Assembly: GCA_029319145.1 (NCBI GenBank)
Contig: CP119753.1
Coordinates: 1,860,001-1,924,000 of the forward strand
Source: Microbacter sp. GSS18
GTDB lineage: Bacteria; Actinomycetota; Actinomycetes; Actinomycetales; Microbacteriaceae
Reading direction: 5' to 3'
DNA: 64,000 nucleotides
Below are positions 20,637 to 29,817 of the stretch, in pieces. A program made the position numbers and the translations under genes. Below the pieces are notes generated by a model. It was given only the letters and a program-made list of their open reading frames with translations, had not been told where the DNA came from and ran no database searches. Position 1 is the stretch's first letter; each line of letters opens with the position of its first letter.

Positions 20637-22982
20637 ATGTTGCGTGAACGCCTGCGAGCATCGTCGGCTCTGCGCACCCTTCGCTTCCTGCCCTACGCGG
20701 TGCCCTACACGCTGCTGAGGCTCGTCACGCGACCGCGGCGCAGCCGCGTGCTGTTCCTGTCGGACTCGCACGCGGGGTTCACCGGCAACATGGAATGGGT
20801 GCGGCGCGAACTTGCGCGCCAGCGCCCCGGAACGCGCGTCACGGGGGTGTTCAAGCCGAGCCTGCGGGCGCGGCGCCCGCTGCGTGACGTCCTGCGCCTG
20901 CCGTACCTGATGGCCACGAGCGGCGTCATCGTCGTCGACGACTTCTACCCCCTCATCTACGAGCTCCCCCTGCGGCGGGGCACCCGCCTGGTCCAGCTCT
21001 GGCACGCGGCCGGCGCGTTCAAGCGCGTCGGCCACAGCCGCGCGGGCCTGCCGGGCGGGCCGACGCCCGGCAGCCGCATCCACCGCAACTACACCGACGC
21101 GTACGTCAGTTCCGAGGGCATCCGCTCCGACTACGCCGAGGCGTACGGCATCGACCGCGCTCGCGTACGCGCGCTCGGCGTCCCGCGCACCGACTTCTTC
21201 TTCGACGACGACGCGCTCGCCGCCGCCCGGGCACGGGTGCGCGACGCGCTCGGGGTGCGGGACGACGAGCGCCTGGCGGTGTTCGCGCCCACCTTCCGCG
21301 GGAACGGGCAGCTCAGCGCCTACGTCGACGAGAGCGCCGACTGGGCGGGCGTGGCCCGCGACCTGGGGCCCGGCTGGCGGGTCGCCGTCCGACGGCATCC
21401 GTTCACCGAGCGGGCCGCCGGCCCGCTCCCCGAGGGCCTTCTCGATGCCGGGGACGGTCTCGACATGAACGACGTCCTCGCCGCGGCCGACGTGCTGGTG
21501 ACCGACTACTCGTCCGCCGTGTTCGAGTTCGCACTGCTGCGGCGGCCGATCGTGCTGTTCGCGCCCGATCTCGAGGAGTACACGTCCTCCCGCGCCTTCT
21601 ACCGGCCGTTCGAGGCGTATGCGACCGGACCGGTCGTGCGCGACCCCGACCGCCTCGCCGAGGCCATCGGCACGGCCACGGTCGACGACGAGGCCCTGGA
21701 CCGATTCCTGGCCGAGTTCTGCGGCATGCTCGACGGCCACTCGTCCGAACGGATCGCCGCCGACATCGCCGACGGCCGCGCTCCCGAGACGCCGAAGCGC
21801 TCGTGGATCCAGGCACTGCGACTCGATCTCGCGGCCGCCTACGCCGCGAGGTTCGCCCTCGGGACGGCGAGCAGGCTGATGCGGGTGCTGCCCCGCCGGC
21901 GCAAGATCACGATGATCACGCGCGAGCACAAGGAACCGCCGCTGGACTTCGTGCTTCTCGAGCGCGCCATCCGGCACGAGGACGCGGATGTCGAGATCAC
22001 GACGATCGCCCGCATGGTCCCCCCGGGCATCGTGGGCAAGGCCGTCTACGCATTCCATCTGCTGGCCGAGCTCTATCACGTCGCCACCTCGCGCGTGCTG
22101 ATCATCGACGGCTACTCGGTCGTCGCGAGCGCCGCCAGGCACGGCTCGGGCCTGACCGTCGTCCAGCTGTGGCACGCGCTGGGCTCGCTCAAGAAGTTCG
22201 GGCTCAGCATCCTCGGCCGGCCCGAAGGCCGAGACCCGCGGATCGCCCGGGCCATGCGGATGCACCGGAACTACGATGTCGTCGTCGCCAGCGCCGAGAT
22301 CTGTCGAGAGCCCTACGCCGAGGCGTTCGGCGTCGACCCCGAACGCGTCATGATCGCGCCGCTGCCGCGCGTCGACTACCTGCGGGACGACGAGGTCAGA
22401 CGACGGGCTCGCGAGCGCTTCCGCACGCTGTACCCGGATCTGTCCGGCCGGCCCATCGCGCTGTTCGCACCCACCTTCCGCACCGACGGCACGTCGCAGG
22501 GGATCGATCCGCTCGAGCTCACCGCCCGCATGAGGGACATCGGCTACGCGACGATCACCAAGCTGCATCCGATCCTGCGGCCGCTGCGAAGCCCCGATCT
22601 GCGGGTCGCGCCCGGCATGTCCACGCAGGAGCTCCTGCTGGTGGCCGACGTCTTCATCACCGACTACTCGTCGGCCGTCTTCGAAGCGGCGGTGGCGGGA
22701 GTGCCCTCCTACCTGCTCGCCCCCGATCTGGACAGCTACACGAACTCGCGGGACTTCTACGTCGACTACCCGCAGGCGCTGGGCCTGACCGTCGCGGCGA
22801 CGGCGGACGAGCTCGCCTCGCACGTGGCCGCCGGGACGACGACGGCCGAAGCGATGGCCCGCATGCGCGACCGATTCGTCCAGCTTCCGCCGAACGGCTC
22901 AAGGACCTCGATCACGGAGCGCCTCGCCGCCGCCGTCGTCTCGTACGCCGACGTGGCGGACCCCGCCGACCGGGCGGCCTGA
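20637..22982 (+). CDS. Tandem two-domain CDP-glycerol/ribitol glycerophosphotransferase
   Basis: A 781-residue protein made of two complete teichoic-acid polymerase domains (TagB/TagF/TarL family) in one chain. Domain 1 spans about residues 38-380 and domain 2 about 425-770. Each has its own QLWHA box (His123 and His513), a His-Pro substrate motif (His254, His644) and a TDYSSAVFE box (289 and 675). Both catalytic His sets are kept, so both halves may be active, for instance one priming and one polymerising, or two alternating transfers. The start is set by AAAGGAA. The neighbouring CDP-ribitol synthase suggests ribitol phosphate as at least one substrate. Probably peripheral on the inner membrane face. 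Confidence 0.88.
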   Translation: MLRERLRASSALRTLRFLPYAVPYTLLRLVTRPRRSRVLFLSDSHAGFTGNMEWVRRELARQRPGTRVTGVFKPSLRARRPLRDVLRLPYLMATSGVIVVDDFYPLIYELPLRRGTRLVQLWHAAGAFKRVGHSRAGLPGGPTPGSRIHRNYTDAYVSSEGIRSDYAEAYGIDRARVRALGVPRTDFFFDDDALAAARARVRDALGVRDDERLAVFAPTFRGNGQLSAYVDESADWAGVARDLGPGWRVAVRRHPFTERAAGPLPEGLLDAGDGLDMNDVLAAADVLVTDYSSAVFEFALLRRPIVLFAPDLEEYTSSRAFYRPFEAYATGPVVRDPDRLAEAIGTATVDDEALDRFLAEFCGMLDGHSSERIAADIADGRAPETPKRSWIQALRLDLAAAYAARFALGTASRLMRVLPRRRKITMITREHKEPPLDFVLLERAIRHEDADVEITTIARMVPPGIVGKAVYAFHLLAELYHVATSRVLIIDGYSVVASAARHGSGLTVVQLWHALGSLKKFGLSILGRPEGRDPRIARAMRMHRNYDVVVASAEICREPYAEAFGVDPERVMIAPLPRVDYLRDDEVRRRARERFRTLYPDLSGRPIALFAPTFRTDGTSQGIDPLELTARMRDIGYATITKLHPILRPLRSPDLRVAPGMSTQELLLVADVFITDYSSAVFEAAVAGVPSYLLAPDLDSYTNSRDFYVDYPQALGLTVAATADELASHVAAGTTTAEAMARMRDRFVQLPPNGSRTSITERLAAAVVSYADVADPADRAA

Positions 22983-23003
22983 CACCGGCTCGCGGACGAC
23001 CGC

Positions 23004-23049
23004 GCGCGCCGACCGCCTCCGCCGGGGCGCGCCGGCGGTCGCGGCGCGC
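23004..23049. terminator. Hairpin between convergent polymerase genes
   Basis: Inverted repeat with arms at 23004-23017 and 23034-23049 and a 16-base GC-rich loop; the right arm has a two-base bulge. It sits exactly between the stop at 22982 and the minus-strand stop at 23050, so it may end both transcripts. No T-run. Confidence 0.5.
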
Positions 23050-24729
23050 TCAGCGCGCAGCCGGCTCCGCAGCGCGGCGCAGCCAGTCGCGGGCCGCCTC
23101 GACGAAGGCGTCGGCGTACGCCGCGGCGGAGAAGTCGCCGAGATAGTAGTCCCGGCCGGCACGTCGCCGCCCGCGCATCGAGTCGTCGCCGAACATGTCG
23201 TCCAGCACCGCGGTCCACGACGCCGGCTCCCCCTCGAGCACGTAGGTGTATCCGGCGACGGCGTAGCTCTCGACGAACGCGTCCGCGCTCGTCGACGGCG
23301 ACATCATCGCCAGCGGCTTCTCGGAGAAGAGATAGTCCGTGACGGTGCTCGACACGTCCGCGATCATGGCGTCGGACGCGTTCATGCAGTCCACGATCGA
23401 CCACTCCTGCGTCGCCCGGACGCCCCACGCGTGGTCGACGTCGTGCGCGGACGCGTGCGCGGCCAGCATCGCGTCGATGCGGTCGACGATCGCGCCGTGC
23501 TCGGGGTTGCGCGCGGTGAGGGGGTGCGGCCGGAACACGACCCGGCATCCGCGGTCGAGCAGATCCTGCACCAGCGCGGCACCCACCGGCAGCGAGCAGA
23601 AGTCCGAGTCGCTGAAGTAGCCGCCCCACGTCGGCGCGTACAGCACGGTCGGAGCGCCCTCGGCCCGCGCATCCGCCCTCTCGATGGCCTCCACCTGCGG
23701 CCGCCCGACGATCTGCGCCTGCCCAGGCTCGACGTGCACCCCGTAGTGGGCGAAACGGTCGATCGCCGCCCGTCCCGCGACGAAGTTGACGTCGAACATC
23801 CGGAAGGCCTTGCTCGCCGACGCGGGCTTGTCGCTGTCGCCGTGGTTGAGCTGGATGTGGGTGAGGTGGTTGTACCGGATCAGGTGCGCGTTCTTCAGCG
23901 CGGTGTTGACGTAGAAGACCGTCGTGACGGAGTCGACCACGACGCGCTCGACGTCCGCCTCCGCCACGCAGTGCACGACCGGGGCGTCCGTGACGCCCGC
24001 CAGGTCGTCCACGACGGCACGGTTCCGCACGACGATCGCGTAGGGCAGGCCGAGCCGGTCGAGGTACGGCAGCCACATCGTCAGCTGGTACGCCGCCGAG
24101 GCCGGACCGTCCCAGTGCAGCAGGAAGACCGGCCTCGCCTCGGCCAGTCCGGCGAATCCGCGCTCGAGCGATGCGGCCCGCCGGGGCCGGGCCCGCGCGA
24201 TCGCGATGCCGAGAGCGAGCGTGGCGAGCACCGAGACGACCGCCGCCGCGAAGGCGAGCACCGGCAGCGCCCACGCCGCCGCCGCGAGGCCCAGCAGCAG
24301 CGCGATCGAGTTCACCGAGAACGCCGTGCGCGAGGCCACCTCGCCGTCCGCCGACGGGTCGGCGCCCGGGATGTTCAGGAACCGCCGCGCGCCGAGGCGC
24401 AGGAGCGGATCGCGAAGCAGGCGCTCGGCGACGACGGCGCATCCGACGATCGTGATCGCAGCGCCCGCCTCGGGCGACACTCCCTGCGCCAGCACCGGGA
24501 TGAGCGCGGCGACGAGGATGAGCCGCGGCGCGACGAACCGCCCCGCCCACCGCCGCACCCGTGCCTGCGAGCGGAACATCACCGCGGCGACGACGGCGAT
24601 CAGGACGAGCCCGAGCTGCCACCACCCGACGGCGAAGGCCAGAACCGTCAGGAGGGCCCCGATCGAGCTGCCGTGGTCGTCCCACGCCCAGCGCCGCGAG
24701 TACTCGCCGAGCCGCTCCACGCGCTTCAC
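23050..24729 (-). CDS. CDP-glycerol glycerophosphotransferase family protein with membrane N-terminus
   Basis: A 559-residue protein. About five hydrophobic segments occupy residues 20-190; the remaining part is a TagF-like domain with QLNHGDSDKPAS, VFRPHPLTARNP and DAMIADVSSTVTDYLFSEKP. It is only distantly related to the two domains encoded on the opposite strand and belongs to a different branch of the family common in actinobacteria. The start is GTG 24729, with AAGGGAG six bases upstream; the frame extends far upstream but through non-coding sequence. A transfer of glycerol- or ribitol-phosphate to a wall polymer is the likely role. It is divergent from the CDP-ribitol synthase gene. Confidence 0.83.
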   Translation of the reverse strand: MKRVERLGEYSRRWAWDDHGSSIGALLTVLAFAVGWWQLGLVLIAVVAAVMFRSQARVRRWAGRFVAPRLILVAALIPVLAQGVSPEAGAAITIVGCAVVAERLLRDPLLRLGARRFLNIPGADPSADGEVASRTAFSVNSIALLLGLAAAAWALPVLAFAAAVVSVLATLALGIAIARARPRRAASLERGFAGLAEARPVFLLHWDGPASAAYQLTMWLPYLDRLGLPYAIVVRNRAVVDDLAGVTDAPVVHCVAEADVERVVVDSVTTVFYVNTALKNAHLIRYNHLTHIQLNHGDSDKPASASKAFRMFDVNFVAGRAAIDRFAHYGVHVEPGQAQIVGRPQVEAIERADARAEGAPTVLYAPTWGGYFSDSDFCSLPVGAALVQDLLDRGCRVVFRPHPLTARNPEHGAIVDRIDAMLAAHASAHDVDHAWGVRATQEWSIVDCMNASDAMIADVSSTVTDYLFSEKPLAMMSPSTSADAFVESYAVAGYTYVLEGEPASWTAVLDDMFGDDSMRGRRRAGRDYYLGDFSAAAYADAFVEAARDWLRRAAEPAAR

Positions 24730-24767
24730 CCGGTGCTCCCTTCCGTAGGCCGCCGATGCCGCTGGCC

Positions 24768-24808
24768 ATCTTAACCCGCCGTTCACCCGGAATTCAGCGT
24801 CGTAGGAT
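24768..24808. promoter_or_regulatory. Overlapping divergent promoters
   Basis: On the minus strand TAAGAT (24768-24773) with TGAATT 17 bases upstream (24791-24796) serves the 559-residue gene. On the plus strand TAGGAT (24803-24808) serves the CDP-ribitol synthase gene, with a leader of about 30 bases. The -35 regions overlap, so firing of one would hinder the other. Confidence 0.5.
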
Positions 24809-24843
24809 AAGGCGTCCCCTCCCCCACCGAAAGCACCGCAGCC

Positions 24844-26238
24844 ATGTCTCAGCCCCGAACCGTCGTCGTCCTTCTGGCCGGAGGGGTGGGCGTTCGCGTC
24901 GGGCTCGGCATCCCGAAGCAGCTCATCAAGATCGCGGGCAAGGCGATCGTCGAGCACACGCTCGAGACCGTCAACGCCAGCCCCCTCGTCGACGAGATCA
25001 TGATCGTCATGAACGCCGGCGCGATCCGCGAGCTGGACGGACTGCGCGACCCCGAGCGCTTCCCCAAGCTCTCGCGCATCATCCCCGGCGGGGCGACGAG
25101 GAACGACTCCACCCAGGCGGCGCTGGCAGCCCTCGGCGACGACCCCGATGTCAAGGTGCTCTTCCACGACGCCGTCCGCCCGTTCGTCGACGACCGCATC
25201 ATCGGCGACTGCGTCGACGCGCTCGACGACTACGACGCCGTCGACACCGCGATCCCCTCCGCCGACACGATCATCCAGGTCGACGCCGCCTCGCACATCA
25301 CCGACATCCCGGATCGCTCGCGCCTCCGCCGCGGCCAGACCCCGCAGGCCTTCCGGCTCGGAACGCTCCGCCGCGCGTACGAGCTGGCGAACCAGGACAA
25401 GTCCTTCCAGGCCACCGACGACTGCGGCGTGGTCTTCCAGTACCTCCCCGAGACCCCGATCTACGTCGTCGACGGCACGGCGCAGAACATGAAGGTCACC
25501 GAGCCGATCGACGTGCACATCGCCGACAAGCTCTTCCAGCTGCAGTCCGAGAGCCTGTCCGCAGACGCCGACGAGCTGCCCGACATGACCGGCAAGGTCG
25601 TCGTCGTCTTCGGCGGCAGCTACGGCATCGGGGCGAGCACGGTCGAGCTCGCGCGCCGCGCCGGGGCGGACGTGCACGAGTTCAGCCGCACCACCACGGG
25701 CACCGACGTACGCTCGCGCGTGCTGGTCAAGCGGGCGCTGAAGTCGGTCTTCGAGGCGACGGGCCGCATCGACGTCGTGGTGCTCACCGCCGGGATCCTC
25801 CAGATCGGGCCCCTGGCCAAGACGAAGGTCCGGCAGATCGAGACGACGATCGAGACGAACTTCCTCGCTCCCGTCATCGTCTCGCGCGCCGCGCACAAGT
25901 ACCTGAAGAAGACCGGCGGCCAGATGATCCTGTTCACGTCGAGCTCGTACACGCGCGGACGTGCGAACTACGGCGTGTACTCGGCGAGCAAGGCCGCCGT
26001 GGTGAACCTGACCCAGGCGCTCTCCGAGGAGTGGGGCGCGACCGGCGTGAAGATCAACTGCATCAACCCGCAGCGGACGCACACGCCCATGCGCACCGCC
26101 GCATTCGGCGACGAGCCCGAGTCCTCCCTGCTGGATCCCGACCACGTCGCCCGGGTCACTCTGCGCGTCGCCGGCGGCGATCTGACCGGTCAGGTCGTGA
26201 CCGTGCGCGTCGAGCAGGCGGCGTCGTCCGCTTCCTGA
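24844..26238 (+). CDS. Bifunctional CDP-ribitol synthase: cytidylyltransferase fused to ribulose-5-phosphate reductase
   Basis: A 464-residue fusion. Residues 1-235 are an IspD/TarI-type cytidylyltransferase (LAGGVGVRVG, then IPKQL, HDAVRPFV, TPQAFR, and MKVTEPIDV). Residues 250-464 form a short-chain dehydrogenase with the NADPH loop GGSYGIGAS and the catalytic Ser366-Tyr379-Lys383 set. This matches the Bcs1/Acs1 enzymes of Haemophilus capsule synthesis, which reduce ribulose 5-phosphate and join the ribitol 5-phosphate to CTP. The product, CDP-ribitol, would feed the teichoic-acid polymerases on both sides. I reject a MEP-pathway IspD role because of the fused reductase and context. It has its own TAGGAT promoter. 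Confidence 0.87.
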   Translation: MSQPRTVVVLLAGGVGVRVGLGIPKQLIKIAGKAIVEHTLETVNASPLVDEIMIVMNAGAIRELDGLRDPERFPKLSRIIPGGATRNDSTQAALAALGDDPDVKVLFHDAVRPFVDDRIIGDCVDALDDYDAVDTAIPSADTIIQVDAASHITDIPDRSRLRRGQTPQAFRLGTLRRAYELANQDKSFQATDDCGVVFQYLPETPIYVVDGTAQNMKVTEPIDVHIADKLFQLQSESLSADADELPDMTGKVVVVFGGSYGIGASTVELARRAGADVHEFSRTTTGTDVRSRVLVKRALKSVFEATGRIDVVVLTAGILQIGPLAKTKVRQIETTIETNFLAPVIVSRAAHKYLKKTGGQMILFTSSSYTRGRANYGVYSASKAAVVNLTQALSEEWGATGVKINCINPQRTHTPMRTAAFGDEPESSLLDPDHVARVTLRVAGGDLTGQVVTVRVEQAASSAS

Positions 26239-26271
26239 ATGCCGCGCACCGGAGCGTTCTTCCAACCAGGG

Positions 26272-26277
26272 TAGGAT
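26272..26277 (+). promoter_or_regulatory. -10 element for the GlfT1-like gene
   Basis: TAGGAT ends nine bases before ATG 26287, leaving a leader of two to three bases and no ribosome binding site. Confidence 0.4.
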
Positions 26278-26286
26278 TCTCGCGTC

Positions 26287-27282
26287 ATGCCAGTCGCATC
26301 CGATCCTCCATCGCTGCCCGCGGACCCCGTGTTCGCCCCCTCTTCGGCGACGATCGCCATCGTGACCTACAACAGGTCGGGGCTGCTCGCCCGGCTCCTC
26401 GAGAGCATCGTGACGATGGACCCCAAGCCGGGTCACGTCGTGATCGTCGACAACGCCTCCCAGGACGACACCACCGATGTCGTGGAGTCCTTCCGCGAGC
26501 GCATCGGCACCGAGCTGGTGTACCGCCGCATGGAGACGAACACCGGCGGCTCGGGCGGCTTCAGCGAGGGCGTGCGCGTGGCGTACGAGCTCGGCTCGGA
26601 GTGGATCTGGCTCATGGACGACGACGTCGAGGTGCTCCCCGACGGTCTGGCGAAGATGGGCAGGTGGGCGCCGCGCTTCCGGTCCATCCAGGGGCGCCGG
26701 TACGACTTCGACGGCAGCGAGTTCTACTGGCAGTACCGGGTCGCCGAGCGCATGGGGATCCCGATCCCCTTCGCCCCCGCGGACTTCGACGATTCGGGGT
26801 ACCGCCCGATGAACTCCGGATGCTTCGAGGGCATGTTCATCCACCGCGACATCGTGGCCCAGATCGGCCTTCCCGACCCCCGGTTCTTCATCTACTGGGA
26901 CGACCAGCTGTACGGGTGGCTCGCCTCGCGCAAGACGCAGTCGGTGATCGTCGACGAGTTCGTGCTGCGGCGCACCCGCGAGATCAAGCAGTGGGACATG
27001 GGCACGCGGCACATGAACGCGTCCAGCAACACCTACCGCTTCTACATCATGCGCAATCGCGCGATCATCAAGCGCTACTACCGTGAGCTGGGCGTGTACA
27101 ACCCGGTGCTGTTCGGCCTCGGCACGACGCTGACGTTCGGCAAGGAGCTCATCCGCCTGCTGTTCGTCGAGCGCACCGTGCGCGGCACGAGCAACCTGTG
27201 GCGCGGGCTGCGTGCCGGGCACACGATCGCGCGCGACAAGACATGGGCGCCGATGGCGCCGCTCGCCGAGACCGTCGGCTAA
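26287..27282 (+). CDS. GT2 galactofuranosyltransferase, GlfT1-like
   Basis: A 331-residue GT2 enzyme. The opening TIAIVTYNRSG strand, the NTGGSGGFSEG loop (residues 85-95), the metal-binding DDD at 111-113 in WLMDDDVEV and a later IYWDDQLYGWL motif are the pattern of galactofuranosyl- and related rhamnosyltransferases using UDP-Galf or dTDP-Rha. Size is close to mycobacterial GlfT1, which adds the first Galf residues of the galactan to a lipid-linked primer. With glf and a GlfT2-like gene at 42.9-46.2 kb the same function is likely here, but a rhamnosyltransferase cannot be excluded. Ends in a basic C-terminal helix that may bind membrane. Confidence 0.8.
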   Translation: MPVASDPPSLPADPVFAPSSATIAIVTYNRSGLLARLLESIVTMDPKPGHVVIVDNASQDDTTDVVESFRERIGTELVYRRMETNTGGSGGFSEGVRVAYELGSEWIWLMDDDVEVLPDGLAKMGRWAPRFRSIQGRRYDFDGSEFYWQYRVAERMGIPIPFAPADFDDSGYRPMNSGCFEGMFIHRDIVAQIGLPDPRFFIYWDDQLYGWLASRKTQSVIVDEFVLRRTREIKQWDMGTRHMNASSNTYRFYIMRNRAIIKRYYRELGVYNPVLFGLGTTLTFGKELIRLLFVERTVRGTSNLWRGLRAGHTIARDKTWAPMAPLAETVG

Positions 27283-27312
27283 CACCTCTCACCGAGCATC
27301 CTGGAGTTCCCT

Positions 27313-28623
27313 GTGCGTCTTTCTGTCATCGGCTGTGGATACCTCGGCGCCGTGCACGCGGCGGCGATGGCCTCGATCGGCCACGAGGTCGTCGGCATCG
27401 ACGTCGACGCGGCCAAGATCGCCTCCCTGCAGGCCGGGCGCGCACCGTTCTTCGAGCCGGGACTGCAGGAGATCCTGAGCGAGGGGATCGCGTCCGGGCG
27501 GCTGCGGTTCTCGACGGACTTCGCCGATGCCGCGGGCTCCGCGGTGCATTTCGTCGGAGTGGGGACGCCGCAGCAGAAGGACGGATACGCCGCCGACCTG
27601 ACGTACGTGAACGCTGCCGTGGACGCCCTGGTCCCGCACCTGGGAGCGGGCGAGATCGTCGCGGGCAAGTCCACCGTGCCGGTGGGCACCGCGGCGATGC
27701 TTGCCGAGAAGGTGTCCCCGACCGGGGCGGTCCTGGTGTGGAACCCGGAGTTCCTGCGCGAGGGCTTCGCGGTGCAGGACACCGTCGACCCCGACCGTCT
27801 GGTCGCCGGCGTCCCCGCAGGCGAAGCGGGCGACCGCGCGACCGAGATCCTGCGCGAGGTCTACCACCCGTCGGTTGCGAAGGGCACCCCGTTCATCGTC
27901 ACCGACTACGCCACCGCCGAGCTGGTGAAGGTCGCCGCGAACGCGTTCCTGGCCACGAAGATCAGCTTCATCAACGCGATGGCCGAGATCGCCGAGTCCA
28001 CCGGCGCCGACGTCACGCAGCTCGCCGACGCCATCGGCCACGACGCCCGCATCGGCCGCCGCTTCCTCGGCGCGGGGATCGGGTTCGGCGGCGGATGCCT
28101 GCCCAAGGACATCCGCGCGTTCTCGGCCCGCGCCGAAGAGCTCGGCCGCGGCGAGTCCGTCGCGTTCCTGCGCCAGGTCGACGAGATCAACCTACGCCGC
28201 CGCGAGCGCGCTGCGCAGCTGGTCGTCGACGCCCTCGACGGGTCGGTGTACGACAGGAACGTCACCGTCCTGGGAGCGGCGTTCAAGCCCCACTCGGACG
28301 ACATCCGCGACTCCCCCGCCCTCGATGTCGCCGTGCGGCTGCACGGCCTGGGCGCGAAGGTCACCGTCACCGACCCCGAGGCGATCCACAACGCCCGCCG
28401 CGTGCACCCGCAGCTGACCTACGTCGAGGACCGCGACGAAGCCCTCACGGGAGCCGACGCCGTCATCGTCGTCACCGAATGGGACCAGTACCGCCGCGAG
28501 CTCGACCCCGCCCACGCCGCGACCCTCGTCAGCGGGACCATCGTCGTCGACGGCCGCAACTGCCTCGACCCCGCCGCGTGGCGCGCCGCCGGCTGGACCT
28601 ACCACGGCATGGGACGCCCGTAG
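27313..28623 (+). CDS. ugd: UDP-glucose 6-dehydrogenase
   Basis: A 436-residue enzyme of the UDP-glucose/GDP-mannose dehydrogenase family, oxidising UDP-glucose to UDP-glucuronate with two NAD. Visible are the NAD site GCGYLG (residues 8-12), GVGTPQQKDG, STVPVGT, the NPEFLREG strand, the catalytic Cys262 in GFGGGCLPKD, and the C-terminal GAAFKPHSDDIRDSP and VVTEWDQYR nucleotide-sugar site. Length is standard. The start is GTG 27313 with GGAG nine bases upstream. UDP-glucuronate would supply a uronic acid for one of the surface polymers. It follows the GlfT1-like gene after 30 bases and is convergent with the next gene. Confidence 0.92.
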   Translation: MRLSVIGCGYLGAVHAAAMASIGHEVVGIDVDAAKIASLQAGRAPFFEPGLQEILSEGIASGRLRFSTDFADAAGSAVHFVGVGTPQQKDGYAADLTYVNAAVDALVPHLGAGEIVAGKSTVPVGTAAMLAEKVSPTGAVLVWNPEFLREGFAVQDTVDPDRLVAGVPAGEAGDRATEILREVYHPSVAKGTPFIVTDYATAELVKVAANAFLATKISFINAMAEIAESTGADVTQLADAIGHDARIGRRFLGAGIGFGGGCLPKDIRAFSARAEELGRGESVAFLRQVDEINLRRRERAAQLVVDALDGSVYDRNVTVLGAAFKPHSDDIRDSPALDVAVRLHGLGAKVTVTDPEAIHNARRVHPQLTYVEDRDEALTGADAVIVVTEWDQYRRELDPAHAATLVSGTIVVDGRNCLDPAAWRAAGWTYHGMGRP

Positions 28624-28659
28624 GGCGATGGTGTCCCGGGCGCAGATCGCCCGGCGCGA

Positions 28660-29817
28660 TCAGGCCACGCGGTCTCCGCGTGGTCGGCGGTCCGCGAACT
28701 CCGAGACGACGGCTCCGGCGAACGCGCCCCAGGTGTTCCGCCCGGCGAACGCGCGGACGCCCCGGCCCAGTTCCGCACACGACTCGCGTGTGGCGGTCCG
28801 CAGCGCGTCCGCGAGCGCGCGGGCGTCTCCCGGAGGAACGAGAATCCCCGTCGACTCGTCGATCACGTCGACCAGGCCGCCGACCCGAGTCGCCAGCACG
28901 GGTGTTCCGTAGTGGAACGCGGCCGACACGACTCCGCTCCCCGTGGCCGAGCGGTACGGCAGGACGACGAGGTCGGCACGAGCGAAGTACTCCGCAGCCT
29001 CGGCGTCGGAGACATACCGGAGCACCGTCTCTGCCCGGAGCGCCGCCGCCCCCTCGCGCCAACGATCCGGTTGGTCCCAGCACTCGCCGACGATGGTGAG
29101 GTGGACCTCGTCGTCGTCCAGGAGTGCCATCGCCTCGAGCAGGACCTCGAGCCCCTTGTACGGCCGGATGAAGCCGAAGAACAGGATCTCCAGCCGTCCG
29201 CGCGGCTCCCGCATCCGCGCCGGCGCCGGAAACCGGTCGTACACCGGATGCGCTCGCGCCATCACCGGGCGGTCGGGCACGATCCGTGTCAATTCGCTCC
29301 GGAGCGCCTCCGCATGGACGATGTAGCCGTCCGCGGAGGACAGCATGAGGCGACTCAAACGGCGTCGGACGCGACCGGCGCCATGATCGCCGAGGTTGTG
29401 GCAGAGGAAGACCGTGCGCACTCCTGCGCGGCGCAGCCGGCGCGCCATGTACGCCGTCCACGGCTGCCAGAACAGAGTCCACCACGCGAACACGACGACA
29501 TCCGGTGCAAGCGCGATCATGCGGTCGACGGTCTTCCGCCACGAGAGCGGGCGGGTGGCGCTCAGGCTGTAGTCGACATCGGGCAGTGGATCGAGGTCGG
29601 GATCGATGTCCGTCTCACCGGGATAGAGGCTCTGCGGATACTGCTTGGCGAACGAGAACACTCTGACCGAGGCGAAGTCGCGCATGGCTGTCGCCAACGA
29701 CTCGGTGTGCTGCGCGATCCCGCCGCGGTACGGTCGCACCGGTCCCACGATGCACACCCGGGGACCGGCGGGATCGGCGGGCATCTCGCCTGCGGCCGGC
29801 ACGATCTCAGAGGCCAT
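28660..29817 (-). CDS. GT4 glycosyltransferase
   Basis: A 385-residue GT-B enzyme. The N-terminal domain opens with RVCIVGPVRPYRGGIAQHTE (the glycine loop), and the C-terminal donor domain has FGFIRPYKGLEVLLEA and a PYRSATGSGVVSAAFHYGTP region in place of the usual E-X7-E motif. A nucleotide-sugar donor and a retaining mechanism are expected. The start ATG 29817 lacks a ribosome site but overlaps the end of a possible 49-codon upstream frame by 11 bases, which could drive its translation. Convergent with ugd, 36 bases apart. Donor and acceptor unknown. Confidence 0.83.
   Translation of the reverse strand: MASEIVPAAGEMPADPAGPRVCIVGPVRPYRGGIAQHTESLATAMRDFASVRVFSFAKQYPQSLYPGETDIDPDLDPLPDVDYSLSATRPLSWRKTVDRMIALAPDVVVFAWWTLFWQPWTAYMARRLRRAGVRTVFLCHNLGDHGAGRVRRRLSRLMLSSADGYIVHAEALRSELTRIVPDRPVMARAHPVYDRFPAPARMREPRGRLEILFFGFIRPYKGLEVLLEAMALLDDDEVHLTIVGECWDQPDRWREGAAALRAETVLRYVSDAEAAEYFARADLVVLPYRSATGSGVVSAAFHYGTPVLATRVGGLVDVIDESTGILVPPGDARALADALRTATRESCAELGRGVRAFAGRNTWGAFAGAVVSEFADRRPRGDRVA

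Noticed and set aside
24844..26238. Isoprenoid-pathway IspD
   Set aside because: The N-terminal half is in the same superfamily, but the fused reductase with Tyr-X3-Lys and the teichoic-acid neighbours fit CDP-ribitol synthesis.
23050..27285. A 1411-codon minus-strand frame upstream of the membrane polymerase-family protein
   Set aside because: Beyond 24729 it is antisense to the CDP-ribitol synthase and GlfT1-like genes; a ribosome site and promoter fix the GTG start at 24729.
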